Shown here in pieces: positions 43,086 through 51,759 of a stretch of DNA of 64,000 bases. Source of the DNA: Alphaproteobacteria bacterium (GTDB lineage: Bacteria > Pseudomonadota > Alphaproteobacteria > Micavibrionales > Micavibrionaceae). Position 1 is the first letter of the stretch. Each line of letters opens with the position of its first letter. The notes below the pieces were generated by a model. That model did no database searches and was not told the origin of the DNA. It saw only the letters and a program-made list of their open reading frames with translations. A program made the position numbers and the translations under genes. Where the stretch lies: NCBI GenBank assembly GCA_021776025.1, contig JAJFGR010000012.1, positions 124,001 to 188,000 on the forward strand, in the 5' to 3' direction.

Positions 43086-45128
43086 ATGAGTGACTCAGGT
43101 TTCACCAGCGTCCCCCCGCGGCCACCACCTAACGGGCAAAGCGCCAACTCATCCTCATCTTCCGAGCCGAATGCGCGGCTGATCGGCTTGCCGAACGAAG
43201 TGCGCGCTGAATTGCAGACACGAAGAGCAGCCTTACGAGTTCAAGGTGAGGTCGTAAGGCAGAATGACGATGGTTCAATCCGCGTGCGCACAGAGCGCGG
43301 CGATATTGATGTGCGGGTGCGCGAAGGCCAGCCCGAGCCAGAGCGCGGGGCGCGGGTGGAACTTGAAATTCAACCGAATAGAAACCCGGAACGTCCGCCG
43401 GAGGCTGCTACCTTACGTGAACTGTCACGCGCAGATGTACAGACCCCGCAACAACGGACAAGTGCAACGCCGGTGGATGTTGAAGTGCGCCCGCAAGGTG
43501 AAGCCCCGCCCGCGCTACAGGTTCTGCCTGTGGAGCTGCGTCATCCTGAGCACACCGCGCAAGAGCCGCTGCCCCGCGAAGGTGAAGTGGTGCGTTTGCT
43601 ACCCCTGCCGGCGCGCATAGCACAAGCGCTACCCCTGCCTGAATTTACCGAGGTGGTTGTGACCACCCTGCCCCAGCGCGCAGTATTTCAAGCACAGCTG
43701 ATTGCCGAGAATGCGGGGGCCGAGCTTGGCAAGGCGGTTTTGAATGTGCCGGCCACCCAAACTACCGCCACCCAACCGCAGGTCGAAAATATTTCGTCGC
43801 CTGTTTTGAGCGTTAGTTTTCCGGCAGCGCCGGTAGTTGTTCTTGAAACGCCGCAGGGCGCACCGCAAATTACGCAACTGCCGCCGTCAATTAGCGTTCA
43901 AAGCGCGGCGGTCGCTGCACCTGTTTTTGAGCCCGGTCGGGCTGCGCCGCAGATTACACCTGAGCTTTCAATTCCGCTGACACCACAACGTCCGGCGCTG
44001 AGTATTTTACAAAGCGTGCGGCAAAATATTCTAAATCCGATTCAACACGCAGCGAATTTAATTACCCCCAAAGCGTTGCCGCTGGATGTTCTGATTGAAA
44101 AAATTTCTCCGCCCGAGATTAGAATTTTGCCGCCCGGGCAGACGGACCCCCCCTTGAATCAAATTATTAAAAAACAGACAGAGGCCCCTCAAAAACAACC
44201 GGAAAATTTAATTCTTCAAAACCAAAAGGCACAAAGCTTGAGCGGCGTAGTGACAAATGTTACGGCGGATAAGTTGCCAGTGATTACTGCGTTTTTTCCG
44301 CAGATAGGCGGCGAGCAGATCTTCGCGCTGCAATTTCCTTCTGAGAATATTACGATTGGCACACAAATTCAGGTTACGCCGCAACCTTCAAACATTGCTT
44401 TAACGGCGACCACAGCCAGCACGCCACAGGCCGCGCCGCTGCCCGTTTACATACAGCCTCAGCCATGGCCGGCGATGGAAGAAGCTTTACAGGCGCTGGT
44501 GCGCGCCGCGCCGCAAACCGCCCAAGCAATGGTCAATGTGACCCCTTCCCCTGCTAACCCGGGGCAACTGGGCCCGGCGATGATGTTTTTTATAGCGGCC
44601 GTGCGCGGGGGTGATTTGACACAGTGGCTGGGCAAGAACGCTACTGACGCGCTGCGCACAGAACGCGGCGGGAATTCTCTGAATAAATTGCTTGGCGAAG
44701 CGCCGATGCTTTCGAGGATTGCGGCAGAGCCGATGCCGCAGGATTGGCGGGCGATGAATATTCCGCTGTATTGGGATGGAGATATGCACAAGATCGGGCT
44801 GTATTACAAACATGACCATGAAGGCGGCAGTGATGAGCAGAGTACATTGAAAAGCACGCGCTTTGTTTTTGATTTGGCGCTAGAGCATATGGGTAAAGTG
44901 CAGCTTGATGGGCTATTTCGCGCGCCTTCAGATAAGGATGGGCGTTTGGATTTGGCCGTACGAACCGAAGAGCATTTTTCGCAAGCTACAAAAGCGGAAA
45001 TGCGGCGTATCTATGCCAAAGCGCTGCGTGACACACAAATCACCGGGGAGCTATCCTTCCAAAATCAACCCGAAAGCTGGGTGACGATCCAAGCCGACAA
45101 CAATAATGCTTTGGGCGTTTCAGCCTAA
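43086..45128 (+). CDS. Second FliK-like Pro/Gln-rich flagellar protein
   Basis: A 680-aa protein. Residues 1-450 are low complexity and Pro/Gln/Glu/Ala-rich; a short globular segment (VQGEVVRQNDDGSIRVRTER) sits near the start. The C terminus (about 560-680) has a folded region (RFVFDLALEHMGKVQLDGLF, KDGRLDLAVRTEEHFSQATK) that resembles the Flg_hook domain of FliK. It lies directly after flhG and convergent with fliJ. Another FliK is at 18284, so this may be a diverged ruler or a secreted accessory. The assignment is by pattern only. Confidence 0.6.
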   Translation: MSDSGFTSVPPRPPPNGQSANSSSSSEPNARLIGLPNEVRAELQTRRAALRVQGEVVRQNDDGSIRVRTERGDIDVRVREGQPEPERGARVELEIQPNRNPERPPEAATLRELSRADVQTPQQRTSATPVDVEVRPQGEAPPALQVLPVELRHPEHTAQEPLPREGEVVRLLPLPARIAQALPLPEFTEVVVTTLPQRAVFQAQLIAENAGAELGKAVLNVPATQTTATQPQVENISSPVLSVSFPAAPVVVLETPQGAPQITQLPPSISVQSAAVAAPVFEPGRAAPQITPELSIPLTPQRPALSILQSVRQNILNPIQHAANLITPKALPLDVLIEKISPPEIRILPPGQTDPPLNQIIKKQTEAPQKQPENLILQNQKAQSLSGVVTNVTADKLPVITAFFPQIGGEQIFALQFPSENITIGTQIQVTPQPSNIALTATTASTPQAAPLPVYIQPQPWPAMEEALQALVRAAPQTAQAMVNVTPSPANPGQLGPAMMFFIAAVRGGDLTQWLGKNATDALRTERGGNSLNKLLGEAPMLSRIAAEPMPQDWRAMNIPLYWDGDMHKIGLYYKHDHEGGSDEQSTLKSTRFVFDLALEHMGKVQLDGLFRAPSDKDGRLDLAVRTEEHFSQATKAEMRRIYAKALRDTQITGELSFQNQPESWVTIQADNNNALGVSA

Positions 45129-45550
45129 CCCTCTTCCACTTTCCGACGAAAACCTTCAATGCCGACTTCATCCAGTTCGGCAGATTCTTTTTTATTGATG
45201 GCTTTTTCAGCTTCGTCCTCGCGCCTACCTTGCGTGATTTCAATTTTCTTGAGTTCAGTATAGGCCTTGCGCATATCATCGCGGGCTATTTCGATGCGCG
45301 CTTCTAGCACCCCCGAGGCATCATCAATCTCGACAACGCGCTCTTTCACGGCCTCGGAATATGGCCCGAAGTAAGACAGCATTTCGACGCCAAATTCCTG
45401 AATTTTTTCCCGCTCTTCATCCAGCTGGCTTAGCATGGTGGTTTTTTGATTGGCCAGCTCTTCGGATTGGCGGTACAGCTCGGCCACGAATTTTTGTTTT
45501 TGTTCCACGGCGTGTTTGCGCACGCGAATAAGCCCGGATAAATCAGCCAT
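45125..45550 (-). CDS. fliJ: Flagellar export protein FliJ
   Basis: FliJ is a small coiled-coil stalk protein that works with FliI, like the gamma subunit of an F-type ATPase. The 141-aa protein is nearly all helical ([40 protein letters not shown]), with a charged C terminus. It overlaps the end of fliI by 8 bases, the standard partner order. Its stop overlaps the convergent FliK-like gene by 4 bases. Confidence 0.87.
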   Translation of the reverse strand: MADLSGLIRVRKHAVEQKQKFVAELYRQSEELANQKTTMLSQLDEEREKIQEFGVEMLSYFGPYSEAVKERVVEIDDASGVLEARIEIARDDMRKAYTELKKIEITQGRREDEAEKAINKKESAELDEVGIEGFRRKVEEG

Positions 45551-46895
45551 AGGCGACCCCTAAAATATTCGCGAGCCTCTCAAAGCTCTCATCTATTGTG
45601 GTGCTTTCTTCTTTATTCTGGGTGAGGAATTCCTCAATCTGCGGATACAGAACCAGCGCCTCATCAACAGCCGGGTCAGAGCCGCGGCGATAGGCGCCAA
45701 GGCGGATGAGTTCGGCCATATCTTCATAGGTTGTGACAACCTGTTTGGCGCGTTTAATGATTTCATTTTGTTCGTCACTGAGAATACCGGGCATGGAACG
45801 GGAGATGGATTTCAGGACATCAATGGCCGGGTAGCGCCCGCGATCGGCAATCGAGCGGTCCATAACGATATGCCCATCGACGATTCCGCGCACCGCATCG
45901 GATATCGGTTCATTATGATCGTCGCCTTCGACTAGAACGGAGAATAGCCCCGTGATCGAGCCTTCGCCCGGCGCGCCCGGTCCGGCGCGTTCCAAAAGCC
46001 GCGACAGCTCACCAAATGTTGTGGGCGGGTAGCCTTTCGAGGTTGGCGGCTCGCCTGCGCTCAATCCGATTTCGCGTTGAGCCATGGCAAAGCGCGTGAC
46101 AGAATCAATCAAGCATAGCACCTGCTTACCCTGAGAGCGGAAATATTCAGCCGTGGCCAGCGTGACATAAGCGGCCTGCCTGCGCGTCAATGCCGGTTCA
46201 TCACCGGTTGCAACAACAACGACAGAGCGCGCTAGGCCCTCCGGCCCCAGATCGTCTTCGAGGAATTCCTGCACCTCGCGGCCGCGTTCTCCCACCAGAC
46301 CAATTACGGACACATCAGCAGTGGTATATTTAGCCATCATCGACAGCAGCACAGATTTCCCAACGCCGGAGCCGGAGAAAATCCCCATACGCTGCCCCTG
46401 ACAGGTGGCGAGAAAGGAATTCACCGCGCGCACGCCCAGATCAAGCTGCGCGCCGAGCCTTTGCCGGGAATGAGGGGGCGGCGGTTTATTTTTAAGCGGG
46501 ATGGGCGTTCCGCCCTGTTGAAGCGGCCCAAGGCCGTCAATCGGTTCGGCCATACCGTTAATCACGCGCCCTAACCAGCGCTCATCGGGCGTGATGGTCG
46601 GCGGCGTGTTTTGAATAAAAGCCTTACAGCCCAGCCCGACCCCTTCGAGTGTACCAAAAGGCATGAGCAAAGCATGGCCGTCTTTAAAGCCGACAACTTC
46701 ACACGGGATATTGAGCGTGTCATTGGGCCGCAAATGGACATGAGAGCCAATAGACAGCGCGGCGCCAAAACCGGCAATTTCGACCAAAAGCCCAAGTATT
46801 TTAGTGACTTCGCCATAAGTTTCGGTTTGTTCGAGGCCTGCGATACGGGCCCCCATCTGCTGCGCTAAACGGTCCATCCTTTTATTATAAGTCAT
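45543..46895 (-). CDS. fliI: Flagellar export ATPase FliI
   Basis: FliI is the hexameric ATPase of the flagellar export apparatus. The 450-aa protein has Walker [13 protein letters not shown], Walker B region [20 protein letters not shown] and the family motif [20 protein letters not shown], ending in the C-terminal helical domain. The proposed ATG at 46895 lacks a clear RBS; an internal ATG six codons later is an alternative. It is first of the fliI-fliJ pair. Confidence 0.96.
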   Translation of the reverse strand: MTYNKRMDRLAQQMGARIAGLEQTETYGEVTKILGLLVEIAGFGAALSIGSHVHLRPNDTLNIPCEVVGFKDGHALLMPFGTLEGVGLGCKAFIQNTPPTITPDERWLGRVINGMAEPIDGLGPLQQGGTPIPLKNKPPPPHSRQRLGAQLDLGVRAVNSFLATCQGQRMGIFSGSGVGKSVLLSMMAKYTTADVSVIGLVGERGREVQEFLEDDLGPEGLARSVVVVATGDEPALTRRQAAYVTLATAEYFRSQGKQVLCLIDSVTRFAMAQREIGLSAGEPPTSKGYPPTTFGELSRLLERAGPGAPGEGSITGLFSVLVEGDDHNEPISDAVRGIVDGHIVMDRSIADRGRYPAIDVLKSISRSMPGILSDEQNEIIKRAKQVVTTYEDMAELIRLGAYRRGSDPAVDEALVLYPQIEEFLTQNKEESTTIDESFERLANILGVAYG

Positions 46896-46957
46896 TCACG
46901 TAAAAACGCGAACTGCTTTAAATTGACATTTAATTAGACATAATGTAAAAAAACCGC

Positions 46958-47800
46958 ATGGATAGTATTATTATTAGCTCGAAAGACGACAAAATTATAC
47001 GCGGTTTGAAAAAAGAACTTCGGGCAAAGCGTATTGATATTCTGAAACCGAAACCTCCAACGGGAACGGGAGAATACCAACCAACTTTGGATGGTCTTTT
47101 CCTTTTGGTAGATATGCGTGACAAACGTGATTATCAAGAGCTGGGAAATCTTCATGGCGAATATCCAGGCGCAAAACTTGTATGTTTTTTTAAAAAAAAT
47201 GATGTTGACACGATTACAGCCACAACGTTCGGTGGGGTCGATATATCGATGGATATTACCACTGGGGTCCATAAAATAGTTGAAGCAGCTATTCAGGAAA
47301 CAGAAATTGGCAAAACCAATTTTAGACAACCGATTGGCATGACCTTCACTGCTGGTAACGTTTTTTTCAACACGAAAACCCAGAGATTTAGAGAGCTGCC
47401 TGTTGGCTTTGAAACAGTCGCTAAAGCCCTACCTCATCCGATTATACGAGAATCATATTTTGATCGCGGCTATGGCAATGGCACATTATCGCCTCAACAA
47501 TGCGTCTTTCTTGAGAGCCTGAAACTTGTCCGTGATAAACTTACCGACCCTTCGGAAACACATGACCCAGTATCTTTTGAAACTCTTTCGGACGCACTAT
47601 ACAAGCCGCACAGAAGGCCTGAAAACAGCAGCGCCAAAGCGATTGCCGACAATCTCACTGAAAAATTTAAGAATAAAGCTCCAACCTACACAGGGGCACA
47701 CTCAAAGCAGCCATCTATAGACCCTAGAAAACAGGTCATCATAAAAACAGATGACGATAAACACGCTGTTTTATCCCCCGCCTATGAGCATATGCCCTAA
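46958..47800 (+). CDS. Orphan with receiver-like N terminus, next to ctrA
   Basis: A 280-aa protein of unknown function. The N terminus looks like a receiver fold (IIISSKDDKIIRGLKKEL, then LFLLVDMRDKRDYQEL). The middle (NVFFNTKTQRFRELPVGFET to QCVFLESLKLVRDKL) can be aligned by eye with the OmpR-type DNA-binding domain of the neighbouring CtrA (VNLDTRTV ... [12 protein letters not shown]). The C-terminal tail is polar. If so, it is a degenerate CtrA-like regulator; this is a weak visual match. It is AT-rich and divergent from fliI. Confidence 0.6.
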   Translation: MDSIIISSKDDKIIRGLKKELRAKRIDILKPKPPTGTGEYQPTLDGLFLLVDMRDKRDYQELGNLHGEYPGAKLVCFFKKNDVDTITATTFGGVDISMDITTGVHKIVEAAIQETEIGKTNFRQPIGMTFTAGNVFFNTKTQRFRELPVGFETVAKALPHPIIRESYFDRGYGNGTLSPQQCVFLESLKLVRDKLTDPSETHDPVSFETLSDALYKPHRRPENSSAKAIADNLTEKFKNKAPTYTGAHSKQPSIDPRKQVIIKTDDDKHAVLSPAYEHMP

Positions 47801-47821
47801 ACCACGAAAATAAAGAATTTG

Positions 47822-47866
47822 TTAACTTTGTTAATGTTTGTTAAGATAGTTGTTAAGAAAGATTAA
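47822..47866 (+). promoter_or_regulatory. Cluster of five TTAA boxes upstream of ctrA
   Basis: TTAA occurs at 47822, 47831, 47841, 47853 and 47863, four of them preceded by a G or T, about 80-125 bases before ctrA. CtrA recognises pairs of TTAA boxes, normally spaced 11 bases start to start; here the steps are 9, 10, 12 and 10. CtrA autoregulation is well known in Caulobacter. The irregular spacing makes this a likely but not textbook site. Confidence 0.5.
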
Positions 47867-47946
47867 TGAGCCGTAAAGGCCGCCCCGCCCCCTCAAAAAG
47901 GGAAAACGAACTATTAAAACAAAAATAACATAAGGGAATCAACATT

Positions 47947-48663
47947 ATGCGCGTCCTTTTAGTCGAAGATGACACCTCCACAGCGAAATCTATCGAGCTT
48001 ATGCTCAAATCCGAAGGGTATATCGTTGATACGACAGATTTAGGCGAAGACGGCCTCGAAATCGGGAAAATATACGATTACGACATTATTATCCTCGATC
48101 TGATGTTGCCAGATATGGATGGTTATGACGTGTTGAAAGCGCTGCGCGATGCGAAGGTGGATACGCCGATTTTGATTCTTTCCGGCCTAACCGAGCTGGA
48201 TAACAAGATTAAAGGTCTGGGCTATGGCGCGGATGATTATCTGACCAAGCCGTTTGACAAACGCGAGCTGATTGCGCGGATTCAAGCTATTGTTCGCCGT
48301 TCACAAGGCCATTCCCAAAGCATCATTGAAACCGGAAAAGTTAAGGTTAACCTCGACACGCGCACTGTAGCGGTTGACGATAAGCCGCTGCATTTGACCG
48401 GCAAGGAATACGGCATTATCGAGCTGCTTTCGCTTCGTAAAGGCACGACGCTGACCAAAGAAATGTTCCTCAACCATCTCTATGGCGGCATGGATGAGCC
48501 GGAAGTGAAGATTATCGACGTGTTCATCTGTAAGCTGCGCAAGAAAATTCAAGATGCCGCCGGGGGCGATAACTATATCGAAACCGTCTGGGGCCGTGGA
48601 TATGTTCTGCGTGATCCGCAAGTAGCAGCCACAGAGACAAAGCCGGAAGCGGCCAACGCTTAA
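47947..48663 (+). CDS. ctrA: Cell-cycle response regulator CtrA
   Basis: CtrA is the master OmpR-type regulator of alphaproteobacterial cell cycle and flagellar genes. The 238-aa protein has a receiver ([10 protein letters not shown], phosphoacceptor Asp in [15 protein letters not shown], Lys in [14 protein letters not shown]). The winged-helix domain has [40 protein letters not shown] and CKLRKKI, typical of CtrA. The C-terminal tail ends in Ala, as in Caulobacter CtrA, where this supports ClpXP degradation. AAGGGAATCAACATT precedes the ATG. Confidence 0.96.
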   Translation: MRVLLVEDDTSTAKSIELMLKSEGYIVDTTDLGEDGLEIGKIYDYDIIILDLMLPDMDGYDVLKALRDAKVDTPILILSGLTELDNKIKGLGYGADDYLTKPFDKRELIARIQAIVRRSQGHSQSIIETGKVKVNLDTRTVAVDDKPLHLTGKEYGIIELLSLRKGTTLTKEMFLNHLYGGMDEPEVKIIDVFICKLRKKIQDAAGGDNYIETVWGRGYVLRDPQVAATETKPEAANA

Positions 48664-48690
48664 AGCATTTTTATATTAGAATAATCAAAG

Positions 48691-48717
48691 CACCTGCCGA
48701 TTTGGCGGGTGTTTTTT
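48691..48717 (+). terminator. Intrinsic terminator after ctrA
   Basis: CACCTGCC and GGCGGGTG form an 8-bp stem (one G-T pair) around GATTT, followed by seven T residues. It separates ctrA from pgsA. Confidence 0.85.
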
Positions 48718-48744
48718 TGTCTGCAAGCTTGGTATAGATGAACA

Positions 48745-49305
48745 ATGATCTGGACAATTCCAAATATATTGACCATGGCGCGGATATTGATTTTGCCGCT
48801 TATTGTGGCGTGTTTTTTTCTGGAGGCCGATATGGGTTCGGGGGTGACATGGGTTTGTTTTGCGCTGTATGTGCTTGCTTCCCTAACGGATTTTTTCGAT
48901 GGTTGGCTGGCGCGAAAATTAAATCAAATCAGTGCCTTTGGCACATTTCTCGACCCCATTTCTGATAAAATTTTTGTTGGCAGTTTGCTGATTTTGCTGG
49001 TCGCGTTTGATCGGCTGGACGGCTTGTGGCTCATACCGGTTTTACTCATCTTCTTTCGTGAATTTTTAATCTCCGGCTTGCGGGAATTTTTGGGGCCGCA
49101 CGATGTAAAGATGCCCGTTACTAATCTGGCCAAGTGGAAAACGACCCTGCAAATGCTAAGCCTTGGCTTTCTTATTCTTGGACCTATCCTCCCTCACGTT
49201 TTAGAAATTGGACAGTGGAGTTTATTGGCCGCGGCGATTCTGACACTCATCACAGGCTGGGGATATTTCAAGGTGGGCATGGACGCAATAAGGAAAATGG
49301 CGTAA
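48745..49305 (+). CDS. pgsA: Phosphatidylglycerophosphate synthase PgsA
   Basis: PgsA makes phosphatidylglycerophosphate from CDP-diacylglycerol and glycerol-3-phosphate. The 186-aa membrane protein has the CDP-alcohol phosphotransferase signature DGWLARKLNQISAFGTFLDP followed by ISDK, with all Asp residues present, and about five membrane helices (WTIPNILTMARILILPLIVA at the N terminus). It is close upstream of pyrD. Confidence 0.93.
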   Translation: MIWTIPNILTMARILILPLIVACFFLEADMGSGVTWVCFALYVLASLTDFFDGWLARKLNQISAFGTFLDPISDKIFVGSLLILLVAFDRLDGLWLIPVLLIFFREFLISGLREFLGPHDVKMPVTNLAKWKTTLQMLSLGFLILGPILPHVLEIGQWSLLAAAILTLITGWGYFKVGMDAIRKMA

Positions 49306-49314
49306 ATCTGTAGG

Positions 49315-50391
49315 ATGGTTGATTTTTACGCTCTTGCCCGCCCTTTGCTGTTCACGATCGAGCCTGAAACAGCGCATGGTTTGACGCTAAAAGCCATGAA
49401 AGCGGGCCTGATGCCGTCTTGCGGGAGTATATCCGACCCGGCGCTTACGCAGAAGCTGTGGGGGCTTAAATTCCCCAATCCAATCGGCATTGCCGCCGGA
49501 TTTGATAAAAATGCCGAAGTGATTGGTGCTTGTTTCAAGATGGGGTTTGGTTTTGTTGAACCAGGCACCGTGACTCCTAAACCACAGCATGGTAACCTGA
49601 AACCTCGCATATTCCGTGACCCCGCCAATGACGCGGTGATTAACCGCATGGGTTTTCCCAATGGCGGCATGAATGCGTTTAAAGCTAATCTCGAGAAATT
49701 TCTTGCGAAAGGCCAGCGCACGGCTGGCGCTATTGGCATTAATATCGGGATGAACAAAAGCCAGAAAGAGCCGGCGAAAGATTATGCGATGCTGATTAAA
49801 ATGTTGGCGCCGATGGTGGATTACCTGACCATCAATATCTCTTCGCCCAATACGCCGGGTTTGCGCGATTTACAAAGCCGTGAGCCACTGCTGGAGCTTT
49901 TGAGTGTGGTTAAAGACGAGCGGCGGAAAGCGTGCGGTGACCACCCGCCGCCATTGCTGGTTAAGTTGGCGCCTGATTTAACGGAAGCGCAACAGGAAGA
50001 ACTGGCACAAGCGGCGCTGTATGGCGGCGTTGATGGTTTGATCCTGACAAACACAACATTAGAGCGGCCGGAATCTTTGCCTGAAAAATTTGCCTCCGAA
50101 AAAGGCGGTTTGAGCGGTCAGCCCTTAAGCGCTAAATCGACAGAAGTGGTGCGGAATTTTTACAAACTGACCGGCGGGAAAATCCCGCTCATTGGTGTTG
50201 GCGGCGTGAGCACCGGAGCGCAAGCCTATGTGAAGATTAAAGCCGGAGCCAGCTTGGTGCAGCTTTACAGCGCGCTGGTGTTTAAAGGGCCGGGCGTCGT
50301 GAATGCTATTAACACCGAGCTGTTAAAATTGCTTAAAGCTGACGGCTATGCGAATATCGCCGAAGCTATTGGGGCGGATCATGGCGCGTAA
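49315..50391 (+). CDS. pyrD: Dihydroorotate dehydrogenase (quinone), PyrD class 2
   Basis: PyrD oxidises dihydroorotate to orotate in pyrimidine synthesis and passes electrons to quinone. The 358-aa class 2 protein shows the N-terminal membrane-association helices (FYALARPLLFTIEPETAHGL) and the FMN-barrel motifs GIAAGFDKNAEV, GFGFVEPGTVTPKPQHGN, LTINISSPNTPGLRDLQ and VDGLILTNTT, with GVGGVSTGAQAYVKIKAGA. The stop overlaps the next gene by 11 bases. Confidence 0.96.
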   Translation: MVDFYALARPLLFTIEPETAHGLTLKAMKAGLMPSCGSISDPALTQKLWGLKFPNPIGIAAGFDKNAEVIGACFKMGFGFVEPGTVTPKPQHGNLKPRIFRDPANDAVINRMGFPNGGMNAFKANLEKFLAKGQRTAGAIGINIGMNKSQKEPAKDYAMLIKMLAPMVDYLTINISSPNTPGLRDLQSREPLLELLSVVKDERRKACGDHPPPLLVKLAPDLTEAQQEELAQAALYGGVDGLILTNTTLERPESLPEKFASEKGGLSGQPLSAKSTEVVRNFYKLTGGKIPLIGVGGVSTGAQAYVKIKAGASLVQLYSALVFKGPGVVNAINTELLKLLKADGYANIAEAIGADHGA

Positions 50392-51682
50392 GAAGAAGAA
50401 AAAACAAACACGAGCATATAAGCGCGGGCGCGTAACGATAGTTACGGCTGGGCTTATCGCCATCGTGACAACCACGCTTTTGGGGTTTATTTCTATCCCG
50501 CTGGCGTTGCTTAGTCTTGGTATTTTTAGCTTGGTCGGCATGATTGAGGCTGAGGTATATCGCCGAGAGTTTTGGGAGAAAGCCGCGAGCTTCAAATTCA
50601 AGACGTTAAAAGATGGGCAAGATACGCTGACAAAAAATATTTTGAGCAACGCCAAAGCTATAGAGCGCCTCAAAAAAGATATAAGTGAAACGAAAGTTCG
50701 CGCGGCAGAGGAAGCACCCGCAACAGTTTTCGAAGATGTGCCTGACAACCCCGGGCGGGCGGCGCTTCCGTTTGAGCTGGATACCAAACCCCTACAAAAA
50801 TCACTGCGTGCGACAAAGCCGCAAACGCCCGATGCCCCCCCGCCGGAACCTCCTATGAATGATGATAGTGACGATTACGATTATGAGAGCGTTAGTGATA
50901 ATGTCGTGCGTGAATTGGTACGCCACGCCATGCGGGAAAAACGTGTGGATGTGTTTATTCAGCCGATTATGCGGTTGCCGCAGCGACAGGTGCGGTTTTA
51001 CGAGATGTTTGCCCGCATCCGCGCTCGGCCCGGACAATATCTGCCGGCCAGCCGTTATATGGAGATTGCCGAGCAGGATAATCTGGACGGCGAGATTGAT
51101 AATTTATTGCTCCTCCATTGCCTGAAAACCATTCAAGGCAGCGCACATGTCAAACGCGCGGCGCCATTTTTCATCAATATTAAAGATTCAACACTGAAAA
51201 ACACGGCGTTTATGAAACGCCTATTAGGGTTTGTCTCAAAAAACCGCGACCTCGCCCCGCGCCTTGTGTTTGAAATTCGCCAGCATGATTTTGACAACAT
51301 GACGCCGGCTTTGCTGGAAATCATGCGCGGGCTGGGAACATTGGGATGCAGTTTTTCACTCGATCATGTTGAGACGCTGAAAATTGATATTGCGGATCTG
51401 CTGCATTTCAAAATCCGCTTTGTGAAATTTGCAGCGAATAAACTCAAAGCCGACGCCAGCAGTAAGGTTTTTGCCGAAGTCCATCGTAACAAACGCAAAT
51501 TGGAAGCCAATGGTATTGGCGTAATTGTCGAACGCATCGAAAGTGAAGAGCAGATGCGCGAATTGTTTGATTATGATGTGCATTACGGGCAAGGCTATCT
51601 GTTCGGCAAGCCGGAGCTGGAAGGCGCCTATATGAAGCGCGAGCGCGCACGGCGGATGGGTTTAGATGAAGATGCGGCCTAA
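50381..51682 (+). CDS. TipF-like degenerate EAL-domain protein
   Basis: A 433-aa protein with a basic start (MARKKKKKQTRAYKRGR), two adjacent membrane helices (VTAGLIAIVTTTLLGFI, LALLSLGIFSLVGMIEA), a coiled coil (to about residue 120), an acidic/Pro linker and a C-terminal EAL domain. Catalytic motifs are eroded: EAL is EMF, the second Glu region is VFEIRQHD, DDFG is LDHVE, while GQGYLFGKP remains. This is the layout of Caulobacter TipF, a c-di-GMP receptor for flagellar placement. The ATG at 50381 overlaps pyrD and follows GGGGCGG. A hydrolase function is unlikely. Confidence 0.8.
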   Translation: MARKKKKKQTRAYKRGRVTIVTAGLIAIVTTTLLGFISIPLALLSLGIFSLVGMIEAEVYRREFWEKAASFKFKTLKDGQDTLTKNILSNAKAIERLKKDISETKVRAAEEAPATVFEDVPDNPGRAALPFELDTKPLQKSLRATKPQTPDAPPPEPPMNDDSDDYDYESVSDNVVRELVRHAMREKRVDVFIQPIMRLPQRQVRFYEMFARIRARPGQYLPASRYMEIAEQDNLDGEIDNLLLLHCLKTIQGSAHVKRAAPFFINIKDSTLKNTAFMKRLLGFVSKNRDLAPRLVFEIRQHDFDNMTPALLEIMRGLGTLGCSFSLDHVETLKIDIADLLHFKIRFVKFAANKLKADASSKVFAEVHRNKRKLEANGIGVIVERIESEEQMRELFDYDVHYGQGYLFGKPELEGAYMKRERARRMGLDEDAA

Positions 51683-51759
51683 GCGTAATAAAGCCGCGTG
51701 ACATTGGCCCCGAAGTCATTAAAATAACGCTGAATTTTGATAATAGACGGACCCAACAT

